Source: Phytophthora colocasiae
Lineage: Eukaryota > Oomycota > Peronosporomycetes > Peronosporales > Peronosporaceae
NCBI GenBank assembly: GCA_018806915.1
Contig: JAGKQI010000090.1
Coordinates: 2,976,001 to 3,040,000, forward strand
Reading direction: 5' to 3'
DNA length: 64,000 nt
Part shown: positions 1-12,019 of the stretch, piece by piece
How the letters are laid out: the number at the start of each line of letters is the position of its first letter
Numbering within the stretch: position 1 is the stretch's first letter
The notes under the pieces: model-generated
Told to the model about the DNA's origin: nothing
What the model saw: the letters and a program-made list of their open reading frames with translations, nothing else
Database searches by the model: none
Program-made: the position numbers and the translations under genes

Positions 1-1021
1 TTAAACCATCCACAATCACTTCGCCCACCGCTAGGACCGGGGCAACCTTCTTTGCTTTCTTTGCCTCTCGAACATACTTCATCCGTTCGACAGCGGCGGC
101 CTTGTCCGCTTCTGTGGCGGTCGGGCAGTCGCGTAGCCAGTGATCACCTTTGCAGTGCCAACATCCTGTCCGAGGCGGGTTGGTGCTTGGCTTTGCCTCC
201 TTCGGCGCCCCGCCGGAACGGGCAGACGATGTAGTTGAGCGTGGGCCATTCTTGTTGTTGCTAGAGTAGGTCGCCTTGTCACTGGTCGACTTGTCCCTTT
301 TCTCCGCGTTTGACTTACCCTTTTGATCTCTTGTCAAAACGTGGTACTTATGTTGATCTCGAGCTTTCACCTTGATCACTCGGAACAACACGAAATCATT
401 GCGTTTCGCCTCCTGGTCCACAAATTTCGTGTGACGGCGAACTTCGTCTCGAAGGACGGCAGGCTCCAGATTGTCGATCAGAAAGTTGCAGCGTAGTTTC
501 ATCCGCTCATTATATCCTGGCTTCGCCGGATCACCCACTCCAAGGATCTCCCCAAGCCCATTCTTCTCGACCAAATCAGAGAAATCGCGAAAGTACTTCA
601 GTACCCGCGCATCAATATCATCTTCATGCATATCGACGTTCAAATGCTTTTTGAAGAGAGCGTCCAAATCCGGGACCTGAGCGTTCTTCACACTCAGTAC
701 TCGTTGATTGATCAGAGCCTTCAACTCATCATCGGTGACGCTATCGACAGGTTTCTGTAACTCGTACAGACATAGTGCCTCAAGAAGCTTGGGTTCGAAG
801 GCCAACTTGATCGGCCGCATCGCCACCTCAGGACGCTCGCCACTCTCGACGCAGCGCTGTCGGATGCATTCTTCATACTGCTCCCGTTGCTTCTTCCAAT
901 TGACTAGTGCACCTTGACTCCACCCATCCAATTTTGGGGCGTGGAGGAACTCAAACACAGGTTGGTGCGCTGTTGTCATGACAACATCTCCGTCACTCTC
1001 ATACTGGGTCGAGTTCGACAT
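1..1021 (-). CDS. Ty3/gypsy gag(-pro) 5' part, runs off window
   Basis: Minus-strand reading from ATG at 1021, continuing past the window edge. The N-terminal half is a capsid-like gag; a zinc knuckle (C-W-H-C-x4-H-x4-C) lies at about 128-169. It is the twin of 30579-31597, but unlike that copy it has no frameshift: it keeps the extra C near 542 and the fifth T near 648 that the other copy lacks. It belongs to the same minus-strand element whose LTR follows at 1055-1393. The protease and pol are outside the window. Confidence 0.8.
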   Translation of the reverse strand, partial: MSNSTQYESDGDVVMTTAHQPVFEFLHAPKLDGWSQGALVNWKKQREQYEECIRQRCVESGERPEVAMRPIKLAFEPKLLEALCLYELQKPVDSVTDDELKALINQRVLSVKNAQVPDLDALFKKHLNVDMHEDDIDARVLKYFRDFSDLVEKNGLGEILGVGDPAKPGYNERMKLRCNFLIDNLEPAVLRDEVRRHTKFVDQEAKRNDFVLFRVIKVKARDQHKYHVLTRDQKGKSNAEKRDKSTSDKATYSSNNKNGPRSTTSSARSGGAPKEAKPSTNPPRTGCWHCKGDHWLRDCPTATEADKAAAVERMKYVREAKKAKKVAPVLAVGEVIVDGL

Positions 1022-1054
1022 GCTTCAGCGGTCCACAAGGACTAAAGTTAACTT

Positions 1055-1393
1055 TGTGCCGTGTCGCGCTTGCGAAGTACTTGTACTGCGTTGCTTGCTT
1101 GCAGGTAAATGCAAAAGTGAGTATTGATCAGTTAAGCTCTTCAGAGTCCTTCGCTGGTTGCTCATGGAGGGTTTCCTCCATTGACTATCCCAAGATCTAA
1201 ACTCTACTGCTTGTCCATAGCATAGATGTAGGTTCTACTACACCTAACGTCCTGCCGCTCATGTTCCAGTAAATGCTGTCCAGTGCTCATGAGCAAGCCT
1301 CCTCCAAGCATCGTGCGTCTCCACACCGCGGAAACCAAAGGAGATCTGCTGCCAGAGTCCATCCATGTAGCCAGAGTCCTGAACATCACCACA
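1055..1393 (-). mobile_element. 5' LTR of the minus-strand Ty3/gypsy element (left copy)
   Basis: About 339 bp, nearly identical to 18978-19316 and 31632-31969. In element sense it starts TGTGGTGATG. Immediately to the right, CCCAC (1394-1398) is the target duplication, and A-gene exon 2 resumes at 1399. The element's gag starts 34 bp to the left of the LTR. Confidence 0.8.
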
Positions 1394-1398
1394 CCCAC

Positions 1399-1942
1399 AA
1401 AGCAGGAGACATTCTATGGGGAGTTATATCCAACAAGGAGAACGACGCAGCTGAACAAACCTTTTCCTTCGTAAGTCAGATTTTGGAGTGGTTGAGGAAA
1501 TAATTTACTTACTGAGAGTTTGCTGTTGCAGGCGCGAGAACGAACACCTCAATATTGTGACGAAGTCTTCAATACGAGCTGCATAGCGTCGCTTATCATG
1601 CAAGACGCTTACCAACCACCGTTTTGTGTGGACGCGGTGAGTACGTTTCGTAAATACGAGGAGGGGGACCGAGTTATCATCGTTGGATCGATGGGGTGGC
1701 TGCTTCCGGCTGAAGGGCTCGAGTTCGAAGGTAATTACTGGGTAGTGATATCGTCTCCACCAACATCTCTTGGAAACACTTCCGTCGTTCGATTCTGCTA
1801 CAGACTTCGAGTTAAAAACGGCGGCTTGCAGTCGTTTGAGCGGACGCAAAAAATTATTCATTGCATCGGTAGTCAAATTCGGTGTTATCTACAGCTACAA
1901 CAGGATTCGATCTTGGATCCAGGACTTGTGCTAAGTAAGTAA
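1399..1942 (+). pseudogene. A0: 3' half of M96-like gene A, cut by an LTR
   Basis: Contains the last 72 nt of exon 2 (1399-1470), intron 2 (1471-1531) and exon 3 (1532-1942). Exon 1 and most of exon 2 are replaced by the retroelement LTR. One base is missing near 1926 compared with other copies (CTTG for CATTG), changing the last residues to PGLVLSK. The insertion point is identical to that in A4 (18977/31975), so A0 and A4's 3' half are copies of one insertion event. Not expected to give a functional product. Confidence 0.85.
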
Positions 1943-2240
1943 TAAACGGATCGTTCATTGCAGATTTTAAAACTCGATTGAACGAACGTACGGCATGTAC
2001 ACAAACACATTGTTCCGAAGCTTCTCTACAAACCTTCAGGTTGCAATAAAGCAGACGACTTCCAAGCTGATGCCCATAGGTATGTGTCCTAATCGCGTCG
2101 CATAATCTGTCAACAATCTCGATCAAGATTACTGGCTCAGTAGTCCTCGCGATGGACATCATCACACATGAGAGCAATCGGCTTCTCCAAGCCTCATTCT
2201 TCAATTAGCTTTCAAAGTATCACCTGAAAACGACCGGAAC
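1943..2240. promoter_or_regulatory. A-to-B spacer with B-gene initiator at 2193-2208
   Basis: The ~300-bp spacer between an A stop and the next B start has no supportable gene. CCTCATTCTTCAATTA at 2193-2208 closely fits the oomycete initiator consensus and is followed by a TTTC-containing stretch; the B ATG is 48 nt further on. The same motif sits at the same distance before the other B copies (about 5547, 8906, 12275, 32771, 36126, 39498 and 42869). Function is inferred from the motif only. Confidence 0.6.
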
Positions 2241-3562
2241 ATGTCAACCGAGACACTGTTCGAACTGTTAGCGCACTTCGATGCTATCAACGCGCTAGAA
2301 CAACCCGATACTCAGATTCTTCATACAAGCAACGCTGAGTCAATAGTGACTGATCCGGTTACAAGGCCTACAACAAGGAGTCGTAGAACGAAGAAAACAC
2401 ACATCCCCTACTCAACAGATCTGCAAAGGAGGAGGAAAAACGAAAGAGACGCTTTGCGGTCAGAAGTACAGCAACTACGCTACAAACTCGAATACCTCGT
2501 TACAACTCAGCCAGGGCAGAACACGGGAGGAAACCAAGGGAATCTGGCCATGTGGCACAGTCGAGCGGTGGCCAATTGCGAAGAGCGAGTACGCTCTGAA
2601 CGAGTGAATCAAGAGCTGAAAGACATCTTGACGCAGCAGTCGAAGCTGTTTGCATCCTTCCGTAAGGTACTTCAACGGATTGACTCGGCTCAGGTGAGTG
2701 CATCTGCTAGCTTGGTGTGCGTTTAAGTTTTATACTTCGAAGTACTAATTCAAACTGCTTCAGGAAATGAAAATCGTTTCGCAACCACTACCGACCGTAG
2801 ACCGACCATTTTTCGAGATCGACTACAGCGCTCAGGTCTTTGCCGAATTGGCGCACAATACTCGTCAATTCCACACCAAAGTGGACGTTAGTACATCCTC
2901 GTGGGCCGTTGAGGAGTGTTCGGTTGCCTTCCACTGTCAGTCAAACCTTGCTCCAAGAGATAGCGAACACTGTTTCAACATCAGATCAAGGACCCCTCTG
3001 GCTTGCTCCGTGACGGAAGCTCGACGGATTTTGTGGGACTACGTCACGGATAAGGAGAACCCGGACACTCGAGAGTCATTTAACTTTGTACGTTATTCCC
3101 CTTTTCATGATTCAAAATGTGTTGCTAATGTGAATTTGTGGTTGAACACAGTCGCGTGCAAGAAGCGCCACGGGGGAGAGAGGCCATCGCAACTGTATTA
3201 CAGCTCTCTTTATCTCAGCCGGTTCCAAAGGTTCTCCATCTTTCGTGAACGCATTGGGCACGTATTGGATGTTCGAGCGGGCAGATCAAGTTTTCCTGGT
3301 GGGAGGCATGAGATGGATCTTACCCGCTGAAGGACTCCAGTTTGAAGACAACTATTGTACATCCATTGGTCCATTAGAGAACGGCTCGATGGTTCGAACG
3401 TCCTACCAATTGCACTCACGCTATCCTGATCCCCATATCTCAAAAGCAACTGAGGACAAGGCGATGAACTGCATCGCAGACATATCACGATGCTATCTGC
3501 AATCCATGCAGAACGCGCTCCTGGATAGAACTATCCCTTTTACAACGCTAAATTCGATCTAA
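2241..3562 (+). CDS. B1: M96-like basic/coiled-coil protein, 395 aa
   Basis: Exons 2241-2693, 2764-3087 and 3152-3562; both introns (70 and 64 nt) are GT-AG and phase 0. Residues 1-40 are acidic/neutral. S-R-R-T-K-K (47-52) and IPYST-x-LQRRRK (55-66) form a basic patch that runs into a leucine-containing helix (about 67-87) and a second helix (about 110-145), resembling a bZIP-like N-terminus. Exons 2-3 encode a globular part with ERADQVFLVGGMRWILPAEG. Intron positions match gene A exactly, so A and B are ancient duplicates. Oomycete proteins of this architecture are commonly labelled M96 mating-specific family; the molecular role is unknown to me. DNA binding is plausible from the basic helix but unproven. 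Shares with B5 the SRYPD variant in exon 3. Confidence 0.8.
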
Positions 3563-3986
3563 AAACACGAATAGAGTATACCATGTACTTGTAGTATATG
3601 TACGCCAAAAATCACATTTACTGTACTTCAAAATGAAGCATTTTGTTGTAAAATCACTGACAACACGAAGTTCCAAAACTGGTTGCACTTACATGTATAA
3701 CCATCATCAGCACAAATCCCGCTGGAACGCTTTGGAGTTCAAAACTGACTCATACGGTAAGTTTCGTGTACACGCTGTCCGAATTTTTAAAATGTTGGAT
3801 TTGTTTAAAACCCAGAATTCTGGTGGTATGGTATTACTCAACGCTATGATGCAGCTGGTTTACCATCACAATCGAGTTATCACGGTTTATTCCACAGTGT
3901 AGCACTGCTTGCGTGAGCCTGGCCTACGCTTACCCTTGATTGCGCCTCACACGCTCATTTAAAATAATTCCTCCACGTCGGCCTAA
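3563..3986. promoter_or_regulatory. B-to-A spacer with A-gene initiator-like site
   Basis: The ~425-bp spacer is repeated after every B copy. GCTCATTTAAAATAATTCC at 3953-3971 is an initiator-like match 34 nt before the A start; equivalents lie near 7311, 10676, 18170, 34532, 37897 and 41265. A short reading frame starting at 3633 (MKHFVVKSL...) recurs in most spacers with differing ends and lacks gene-like features, so I treat the spacer as non-coding. Confidence 0.5.
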
Positions 3987-5299
3987 GTGATGACAGACCC
4001 CGTCGAGCTGGACACGCTACTGCCGTACCTAGATGGCATATTCGATAACCTCAGAAGCGACGACGATGACGCCGAGGTGATGGCAGATAACCACACAAGC
4101 AACTCAGCTGAGCGCCTCAGGCGTAAGCACCTAGTGCCTTACTCCACCGGCCTCCAGCGTCGCAAGAAGGCCGAACTGCACAAACTAAGGACGGAAGCAC
4201 AACAACTGGCGGTCAGGAAGGAACGTCTTTTACAAGCTCTTGGGTCGAAAAAGCCATCGAATACGAGACCTGAGCTTCCAGTGAATTCTGCTGAGCGGCA
4301 TAGATGGCATACTCAAGCACTGACTCAGTACGAGAAGCTGAAACGAGCTCAACGCATGAATCGAGAGTTGAAAGAGATTTTGATGCAGCAGTTCAAGGTT
4401 TTTCAGAGTGTCCGTAAAGAGCTTGGACACAGAGACGTCTTCGAGGTAAGATATACACTGTATTGCGTTTACCTGTTGTGTGGACTTGACTGAAGAGATA
4501 TTTTGTTTTTCAGGGATGGAGTTTCTGGAGCGCCTTCAACCTACAGCCGATCGCCCGTTCTTCCAGCTCGACTTCAGCGCTCCCATACTTTCTGCATTAG
4601 CCAGCAGACTGGATCAACTGAGTCTACAAGCGGATTGGGTGCTGCCAGATGTGAACCAAGACTGCATCGTCACGTTTCAAACGCAAAGCGGACACCACCC
4701 GGAGAATGGGTACTGCTACGAAGTGAGTTCCACCACACGACTAGCGTACTCAGCCCACAAAGCAGGAGACATTCTATGGGGAGTTATATCCAACAAGGAG
4801 AACGACGCAGCTGAACAAACCTTTTCCTTCGTAAGTCAAATGTTGGAGTGGTTGAGAAAATAATTTACTTACGAAGAGTTTTCTGCTGCAGTCGCGAGAA
4901 CGAACACCTCAATATTGCGACGAAGTCTTCAACACAAGCTGCATAGCGTCGCTTATCATGTAAGACGCTTACCAACCACCGTTTTGTGTGGACGCGGTGA
5001 GTACGTTCCGTAAATACGAGGAGGGGGACCGAGTTATCATCGTTGGATCGATGGGGTGGCTGCTTCCGGCTGAAGGGCTCGAGTTCGAAGGTAATTACTG
5101 GGCAGTGATATCGTCTCCACCAACATCTCTTGGAAACACTTCCGTCGTTCGATTCTGCTACAGACTTCGAGTTAAAAACGGCGGCTTGCAGTCGTTTGAG
5201 CGGACCCAAAAGATTATTCATTGCATCGGTAGTCAAATTCGGTGTTATCTACAGCTGCAACAGGATTCGTTCTTGGATCCAGGACATTGTGTTAAGTAA
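3987..5299 (+). pseudogene. A1: M96-like gene A, frameshifted and with a stop
   Basis: Exon 1 (3987-4445) is intact. Exon 2 (4514-4830, 317 nt) begins GGATGG after the splice AG where intact copies have GGGATGG, a one-base loss that puts the rest out of frame. Exon 3 (4892-5299) also has CAA changed to TAA at 4961-4963. Its counterpart A5 in the second block has neither defect but shares the distinctive intron 2 end (TTCTGCTGCAG). Confidence 0.85.
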
Positions 5300-5594
5300 G
5301 TAATAAACGGATCGTTCATTGCAGAGTTTTTAAAACTCGATCGAACGAAGGTACAGTATGTACACAAACATTGTTCTAAAGCTTCTCTACAACTTGTCAT
5401 GCAAGCAGACGACTTCCAAGCTGATGCCCATAGGTATGTGTCCTAATCGCGTCGCATAATCTCTCAACAATCTTGATCAAGATTACTGGCTCAGTAGTCC
5501 TCGCGATGGACATCATCACACATGAGAGCAATCGGCTTCTCCAAGCCTCATTCTTCAATTATCTTTCAAAGTATCACCTGAAAACGACCGGAAC

Positions 5595-6919
5595 ATGTCA
5601 ACCGAGACACTGTTCGAACTGTTAGCGCACTTCGATGCTATCAACGCGTTAGAACAACCCGATACTCGGATTCTTGATACAAGCAACGCTGAGTCAATAG
5701 TGACTGATCCGGTTACAAGGCCTACAACAAGGAGTCGCAGAACGAAGAAAACACACATCCCCTACTCAACAGATCTGCAAAGGAGGAGGAAAAACGAAAG
5801 AGAAGCTTTGCGGTCAGAAGTGCAGCAACTACGCTACAAACTCGAATACCTCGTTACAACTCAGCCAGGGCAGAACACGGGAGGAAACCAAGGGAATCTG
5901 GCCATGTGGCACAGTCGAGCGGTGGCCAATTGCGAAGAGCGAGTACGCTCTGAACGAGTGAATCAAGAGCTGAAAGACATCTTGACGCAGCAGTCGAAGC
6001 TGTTTGCATCCTTCCGTAAGGTACTTCAACGGATTGACTCGGCTCAGGTGAGTGCATCTGCTAGCTTGGTGTGCGTTTAAGTTTTATACTTCGAAGTACT
6101 AATTCAAACTGCTTCAGGAAATGAAAATCGTTTCGCAACCACTACCGACCGTAGACCGACCATTTTTCGAGATCGACTACAGCGCTCAGGTCTTTGCCGA
6201 ATTGGCGCACAATACTCGTCAATTCCACACCAAAGTGGACGTTAGTACATCCTCGTGGGCCGTTGAGGAGTGTTCGGTTGCCTTCCACTGTCAGTCAAAC
6301 CTTGCTCCAAGAGATAGCGAACACTGTTTCAACATCAGATCAAGGACCCCTCTGGCTTGCTCCGTGACGGAAGCTCGACGGATTTTGTGGGACTACGTCA
6401 CGGATAAGGAGAACCCGGACACTCGAGAGTCATTTAACTTTGTACGTTATTCCCCTTTTCATGATTCAAAATGTGTTGCTAATGTGAATTTGTGGTTGAA
6501 CACAGTCGCGTGCAAGAAGCGCCACGGGGGAGAGAGGCCATCGCAACTGTATTACAGCTCTCTTTATCTCAGCCGGTTCCAAAGGTTCTCCATCTTTCGT
6601 GAACGCATTGGGCACGTATTGGATGTTCGAGCGGGCAGATCAAGTTTTCCTGGTGGGAGGCATGAGATGGATCTTACCCGCTGAAGGACTCCAGTTTGAA
6701 GACAACTATTGTACATCCATTGGTCCATTAGAGAACGGCTCGGTGGTTCGAACGTCCTACCAATTGCACTGGCAAAATGCTGATATTCCCCATATCTCAA
6801 AAGCAACTGAGGACAAGGCGATGAACTGCATCGCAGACATATCACGATGCTATCTGCAATCCATGCAGAACGCGCTCCTGGATAGAACTATCCCTTTTAC
6901 AACGCTAAATTCGATCTAA
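5595..6919 (+). CDS. B2: M96-like protein, 396 aa, intact
   Basis: Exons 5595-6047, 6118-6441 and 6506-6919, all phase 0. One residue longer than B1 because exon 3 reads WQNADIPHIS where B1 has SRYPDPHIS; this is the commoner allele in the array. No stop or frameshift seen. Preceded by the B initiator at about 5547. Confidence 0.8.
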
Positions 6920-7344
6920 AAACACGAATAGAGTATACCATGTACTTGTAGTATATGTACGCCAAAATCACATTTACTGTACTTCAAAATGAAGCATTTT
7001 GTTGTAAAATCACTGACAACACGAAGTTCCAAAACTGGTTGCACTTACATGTATAACCATCATCAGCACAAATCCCGCTGGAACGCTTTGGAGTTCAAAA
7101 CTGACTCATACGGTAAGTTTCGTGTACACGCTGTCCGAATTTTTTTAAAATGTTGGATTTGTTTAAAACCCAGAATTCTGGTGGTATGGTATTACTCAAC
7201 GCTATGATGCAGCTGGTTTACCATCACAATCGAGTTATCACGGTTTATTCCACAGTGTAGCACTGCTTGCGTGAGCCTGGCCTACGCTTACCCTTGATTG
7301 CGCCTCACACGCTCATTTAAAATAATTCCTCCACGTCGGCCTAA

Positions 7345-8658
7345 GTGATGACAGACCCCGTCGAGCTGGACACGCTACTGCCGTACCTAGATGGCATATT
7401 CGATAACCTCAGAAGCGACGACGATGACGCCGAGGTGATGGCAGATAACCACACAAGCAACTCAGCTGAGCGCCTCAGGCGTAAGCACCTAGTGCCTTAC
7501 TCCACCGGCCTCCAGCGTCGCAAGAAGGCCGAACTGCACAAACTAAGGACGGAAGCACAACAACTGGCGGTCAGGAAGGAACGTCTTTTACAAGCTCTTG
7601 GGTCGAAAAAGCCATCGAACGCGAGACCTGAGCTTCCAGTGAATTCTGCTGAGCGGCATAGATGGCATACTCAAGCACTGACTCAGTACGAGAAGCTGAA
7701 ACGAGCTCAACGCATGAATCGAGAGTTGAAAGAGATTTTGATGCAGCAGTTCAAGGTTTTTCAGAGTGTCCGTAAAGAGCTTGGACACAGAAACGTCTTC
7801 GAGGTAAGATATACACTGTATTGCGTTTACCTGTTGTGTGGACTTGACTGAAGAGATATTTTGTTTTTCAGGGGATGGAGTTTCTGGAGCGCCTTCAACC
7901 TACAGCCGATCGCCCGTTCTTCCAGCTCGACTTCAGCGCTCCCATACTTTCTGCATTAGCCAGCAGACTGGATCAACTGAGTCTACAAGCGGATTGGGTG
8001 CTGCCAGATGTGAACCAAGACTGCATCGTCACGTTTCAAACGCAAAGCGGACACCACCCGGAGAATGGGTACTGCTACGAAGTGAGTTCCACCACACGAC
8101 TAGCGTACTCAGCCCACAAAGCAGGAGACATTCTATGGGGAGTTATATCCAACAAGGAGAACGACGCAGCTGAACAAACCTTTTCCTTCGTAAGTCAAAT
8201 GTTGGAGTGGTTGAGAAAACAATTTACTTACTGAGAGTTTGCTGTTGCAGGCGCGAGAACGAACACCTCAATATTGCGACGAAGTCTTCAACACAAGCTG
8301 CATAGCGTCGCTTATCATGCAAGACGCTTACCAACCACCGTTTTGTGTGGACGCGGTGAGTACGTTCCGTAAATACGAGGAGGGGGACCGAGTTATCATC
8401 GTTGGATCGATGGGGTGGCTGCTTCCGGCTGAAGGGCTCGAGTTCGAAGGTAATTACTGGGCAGTGATATCGTCTCCACCAACATCTCTTGGAAACACTT
8501 CCGTCGTTCGATTCTGCTACAGACTTCGAGTTAAAAACGGCGGCTTGCAGTCGTTTGAGCGGACCCAAAAGATTATTCATTGCATCGGTAGTCAAATTCG
8601 GTGTTATCTACAGCTGCAACAGGATTCGTTCTTGGATCCAGGACATTGTGTTAAGTAA
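7345..8658 (+). CDS. A2: M96-like protein, 394 aa, intact reference for gene A
   Basis: Exons 7345-7803 (153 codons), 7872-8189 (106 codons) and 8251-8658; introns of 68 and 61 nt, both phase 0. The N-terminus has an acidic run (SDDDDAE, 24-30). RLRRKHLVPYST-x-LQRRKK (43-61) is a basic patch continuing into a leucine-rich helix (62-86), then a second charged helix (about 100-145). The exon 2-3 part carries EGDRVIIVGSMGWLLPAEGLEFEGNY-type sequence aligning with B's FLVGGMRWILPAEGLQFEDNY. No signal peptide or membrane segment. A and B probably act in the same process given strict alternation, but function is unknown; a nuclear role is an inference from the basic coiled coil. Confidence 0.8.
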
Positions 8659-8953
8659 GTAATAAACGGATCGTTCATTGCAGAGTTTTTAAAACTCGAT
8701 CGAACGAAGGTACAGTATGTACACAAACATTGTTCTAAAGCTTCTCTACAACTTGTCATGCAAGCAGACGACTTCCAAGCTGATGCCCATAGGTATGTGT
8801 CCTAATCGCGTCGCATAATCTCTCAACAATCTTGATCAAGATTACTGGCTCAGTAGTCCTCGCGATGGACATCATCACACATGAGAGCAATCGGCTTCTC
8901 CAAGCCTCATTCTTCAATTATCTTTCAAAGTATCACCTGAAAACGACCGGAAC

Positions 8954-10278
8954 ATGTCAACCGAGACACTGTTCGAACTGTTAGCGCACTTCGATGCTAT
9001 CAACGCGTTAGAACAACCCGATACTCGGATTCTTGATACAAGCAACGCTGAGTCAATAGTGACTGATCCGGTTACAAGGCCTACAACAAGGAGTCGCAGA
9101 ACGAAGAAAACACGCATCCCCTACTCAACAGATCTGCAAAGGAGGAGGAAAAACGAAAGAGAAGCTTTGCGGTCAGAAGTGCAGCAACTACGCTACAAAC
9201 TCGAATACCTCGTTACAACTCAGCCAGGGCAGAACACGGGAGGAAACCAAGGGAATCTGGCCATGTGGCACAGTCAAACGGTGGCCAATTGCGAAGAGCG
9301 AGTACGCTCTGAACGAGTGAATCAAGAGCTGAAAGACATCTTGACGCAGCAGTCGAAGCTGTTTGCATCCTTCCGTAAGGTACTTCAACGGATTGACTCG
9401 GCTCAGGTGAGTGCATCTGCTAGCTTGGTGTGCGTTTAAGTTTTATACTTCGAAGTACTAATTCAAACTGCTTCAGGAAATGAAAATCGTTTCGCAACCA
9501 CTACCGACCGTAGACCGACCATTTTTCGAGATCGACTACAGCGCTCAGGTCTTTGCCGAATTGGCGCACAATACTCGTCAATTCCACACCAAAGTGGACG
9601 TTAGTACATCCTCGTGGGCCGTTGAGGAGTGTTCGGTTGCCTTCCACTGTCAGTCAAACCTTGCTCCAAGAGATAGCGAACACTGTTTCAACATCAGATC
9701 AAGGACCCCTCTGGCTTGCTCCGTGACGGAAGCTCGACGGATTTTGTGGGACTACGTCACGGATAAGGAGAACCCGGACACTCGAGAGTCATTTAGCTTT
9801 GTACGTTATTCCCCTTTTCATGATTCAAAATGTGTTGCTAATGTGAATTTGTGTTTCCATACAGTCGCGTGCAAGAAGCGCCACGGGGGAGAGCGACCAC
9901 CGGAACTGTATTACGGCTCTCTTTATCTCAGTCGGTTCCAAAGGTTCTCCATCTTTCGTGAACGCATTGGGCACGTATCGGATGTTCGAGCGAGCAGGTC
10001 GAATTTTTCTGGTGGGAGGCATTAGATGGATCTTACCAGTTGAAGGACTCCAGTTTGAAGACAACTACTGTACATCCATCGACCCACTAGAGAACGGCTC
10101 GGTGGTTCGAACGTCCTACCAATTGCACTGGCAAAATGCTGATATTCCCCATATCTCAAAAGCAACTGAGGACAAGGCGATGAACTGCATCGCAGACATA
10201 TCACGATGCTATCTGCAATCCATGCAGAACGCGCTCCTGGATAGAACTATCCCTTTTACAACGCTATATTCGAGCTAA
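8954..10278 (+). CDS. B3: M96-like protein, 396 aa, intact with variant exon 3
   Basis: Exons 8954-9406, 9477-9800 and 9865-10278. Exon 3 and the end of intron 2 carry a cluster of differences from B1/B2/B7 (GESDHRN, FERAGRIFLVGGIRWILPVEG, CTSIDPLENG), shared in part with B4. Such a patch inside an otherwise near-identical gene suggests gene conversion from a more diverged B copy. The frame is open throughout. Confidence 0.8.
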
Positions 10279-10709
10279 AAACGCGAATAGAGTATACCAT
10301 GTACTTGTAGTATATTTACGCCAAAATCACATTTACTTCAAAATGAAGTATTTTGTTGTAAAATCACTGACAACACGAAGTTCCAAAACTGGTTGCACTT
10401 ACATGTAGAACCATCATCAGCACAAATCCGGCTGGAACGCTTTGGAGTTCAAAACTGACTCATACGGTAAGTTTCGTGTACATGTAGTTTTTCCCGCTGT
10501 CCGAATTTTTTAAAATGTTGGATTTGTTTAAAACCCAGAATTCTGGTGGTATGGTATTACTCAACGCTATGATGCAGCTGGTTTACCATCACAATCGAGT
10601 TATCACGGTTTATTCCACAGTGTAGCACTGCTTGCGTGAGCCTGGCCTACGCTTACCCTTGATTGCGCCTCACACGCTCATTTAAAATAATTCCTCCACG
10701 TCGGCCTAA

Positions 10710-12019
10710 GTGATGACAGACCCCGTCGAGCTGGACACGCTACTGCCGTACCTAGATGGCATATTCGATAACCTCAGAAGCGACGACGATGACGCCGAGG
10801 TGATGGCAGATAACCACACAAGCAACTCAGCTGAGCGCCTCAGGCGTAAGCACCTAGTGCCTTACTCCACCGGCCTCCAGCGTCGCAAGAAGGCCGAACT
10901 GCACAAACTAAGGACGGAAGTACAACAACTGGCGGTCAGGAAGGAACGTCTTTTACAAGCTCTTGGGTCGAAAAAAGCCATCGAATACGAGACCTGAGCT
11001 TCCAGTGTATTCTGCTGAGCGGCATAGATGGCATACTCAAGCACTGACTCAGTACGAGAAGCTGAAACGAGCTCAGCGCATGAATCGAGAGTTGAAAGAG
11101 ATTTTGATGCAGCAGTTCAAGGTTTTCAGAGTGTCCGGAAAGAGCTTGGACACAGAGACGTCTTCGAGGTAAGATATACACTATATTGCGTTTACCTGTT
11201 GTGTGGACTTGACTGAAGAGATATTTTGTTTTTCAGGGATGGAGTTTCTGGAGCGCCTTCAACCAACAGCCGATCGCCCGTTCTTCCAGCTCAACTTCAG
11301 TGCTCCCATACTTTCTGCATTAGCCAGCAGACTGGATCAACTGAGTCTACAAGCGGATTGGGTGCTGCCAGAGGTGAACCAAGACTGCATCGTCACGTTT
11401 CAAACTCAAAGCGGACACCACCCGGAGAATGGGTACTGCTACGAAGTGAGTTCCACCACACGATTAGCGTACTCAGCCCACAAAGCAGGCGATATTCTAT
11501 GGGGAGTTATATCCAACAAGGAGAACGACGCAGCTGAACAAACCTTTTCCTTCGTAAGTCAAATGTTGGAGTGGTTGAGAAAACAATTTACTTACTGAGA
11601 GTTTGCTGTTGCAGGCGCGAGAACGAACACCTCAATATTGCGACGAAGTCTTCAACACGAGCAGCATAGCGTCGCTTATCATGCAAGACGCTTACCAACC
11701 ACCGTTTTGTGTGGACGCGGTGAGTACGTTCCGTAAATACGAGGAGGGGGACCGAGTTATCATCGTTGGATCGATGGGGTGGCTGCTTCCGGCTGAAGGG
11801 CTCGAGTTCGAAGGTAATTACTGGGCAGTGATATCGTCTCCACCAACATCTCTTGGAAACACTTCCGTCGTTCGATTCTGCTACAGACTTCGAGTTAAAA
11901 ACGGCGGCTTGCAGTCGTTTGAGCGGACCCAAAAGATTATTCATTGCATCGGTAGTCAAATTCGGTGTTATCTACAGCTGCAACAGGATTCGTTCTTGGA
12001 TCCACATTGTGTTAAGTAA
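10710..12019 (+). pseudogene. A3: M96-like gene A, multiple frameshifts
   Basis: Exon 1 (10710-11168) has an extra A near 10970 (six instead of five), producing a stop at 10995-10997, and one fewer T near 11125 that would restore frame too late. Exon 2 (11237-11553) also lacks one G after the splice AG. Exon 3 is 11615-12019 and lacks the GGA codon present in other copies before HCVK. Confidence 0.85.

Noticed and set aside
1505..1876. Antisense 123-codon frame (MTTDAMNN...) repeated opposite exon 3 of every A copy
   Set aside because: Its conservation follows from the tandem DNA repeat; it overlaps a well-supported spliced exon and has no recognisable domain.
3633..3902. Small protein MKHFVVKSL... 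in each B-to-A spacer
   Set aside because: Ends and length change with single-base indels between copies, and it overlaps the promoter of the A gene; no independent sign of coding.
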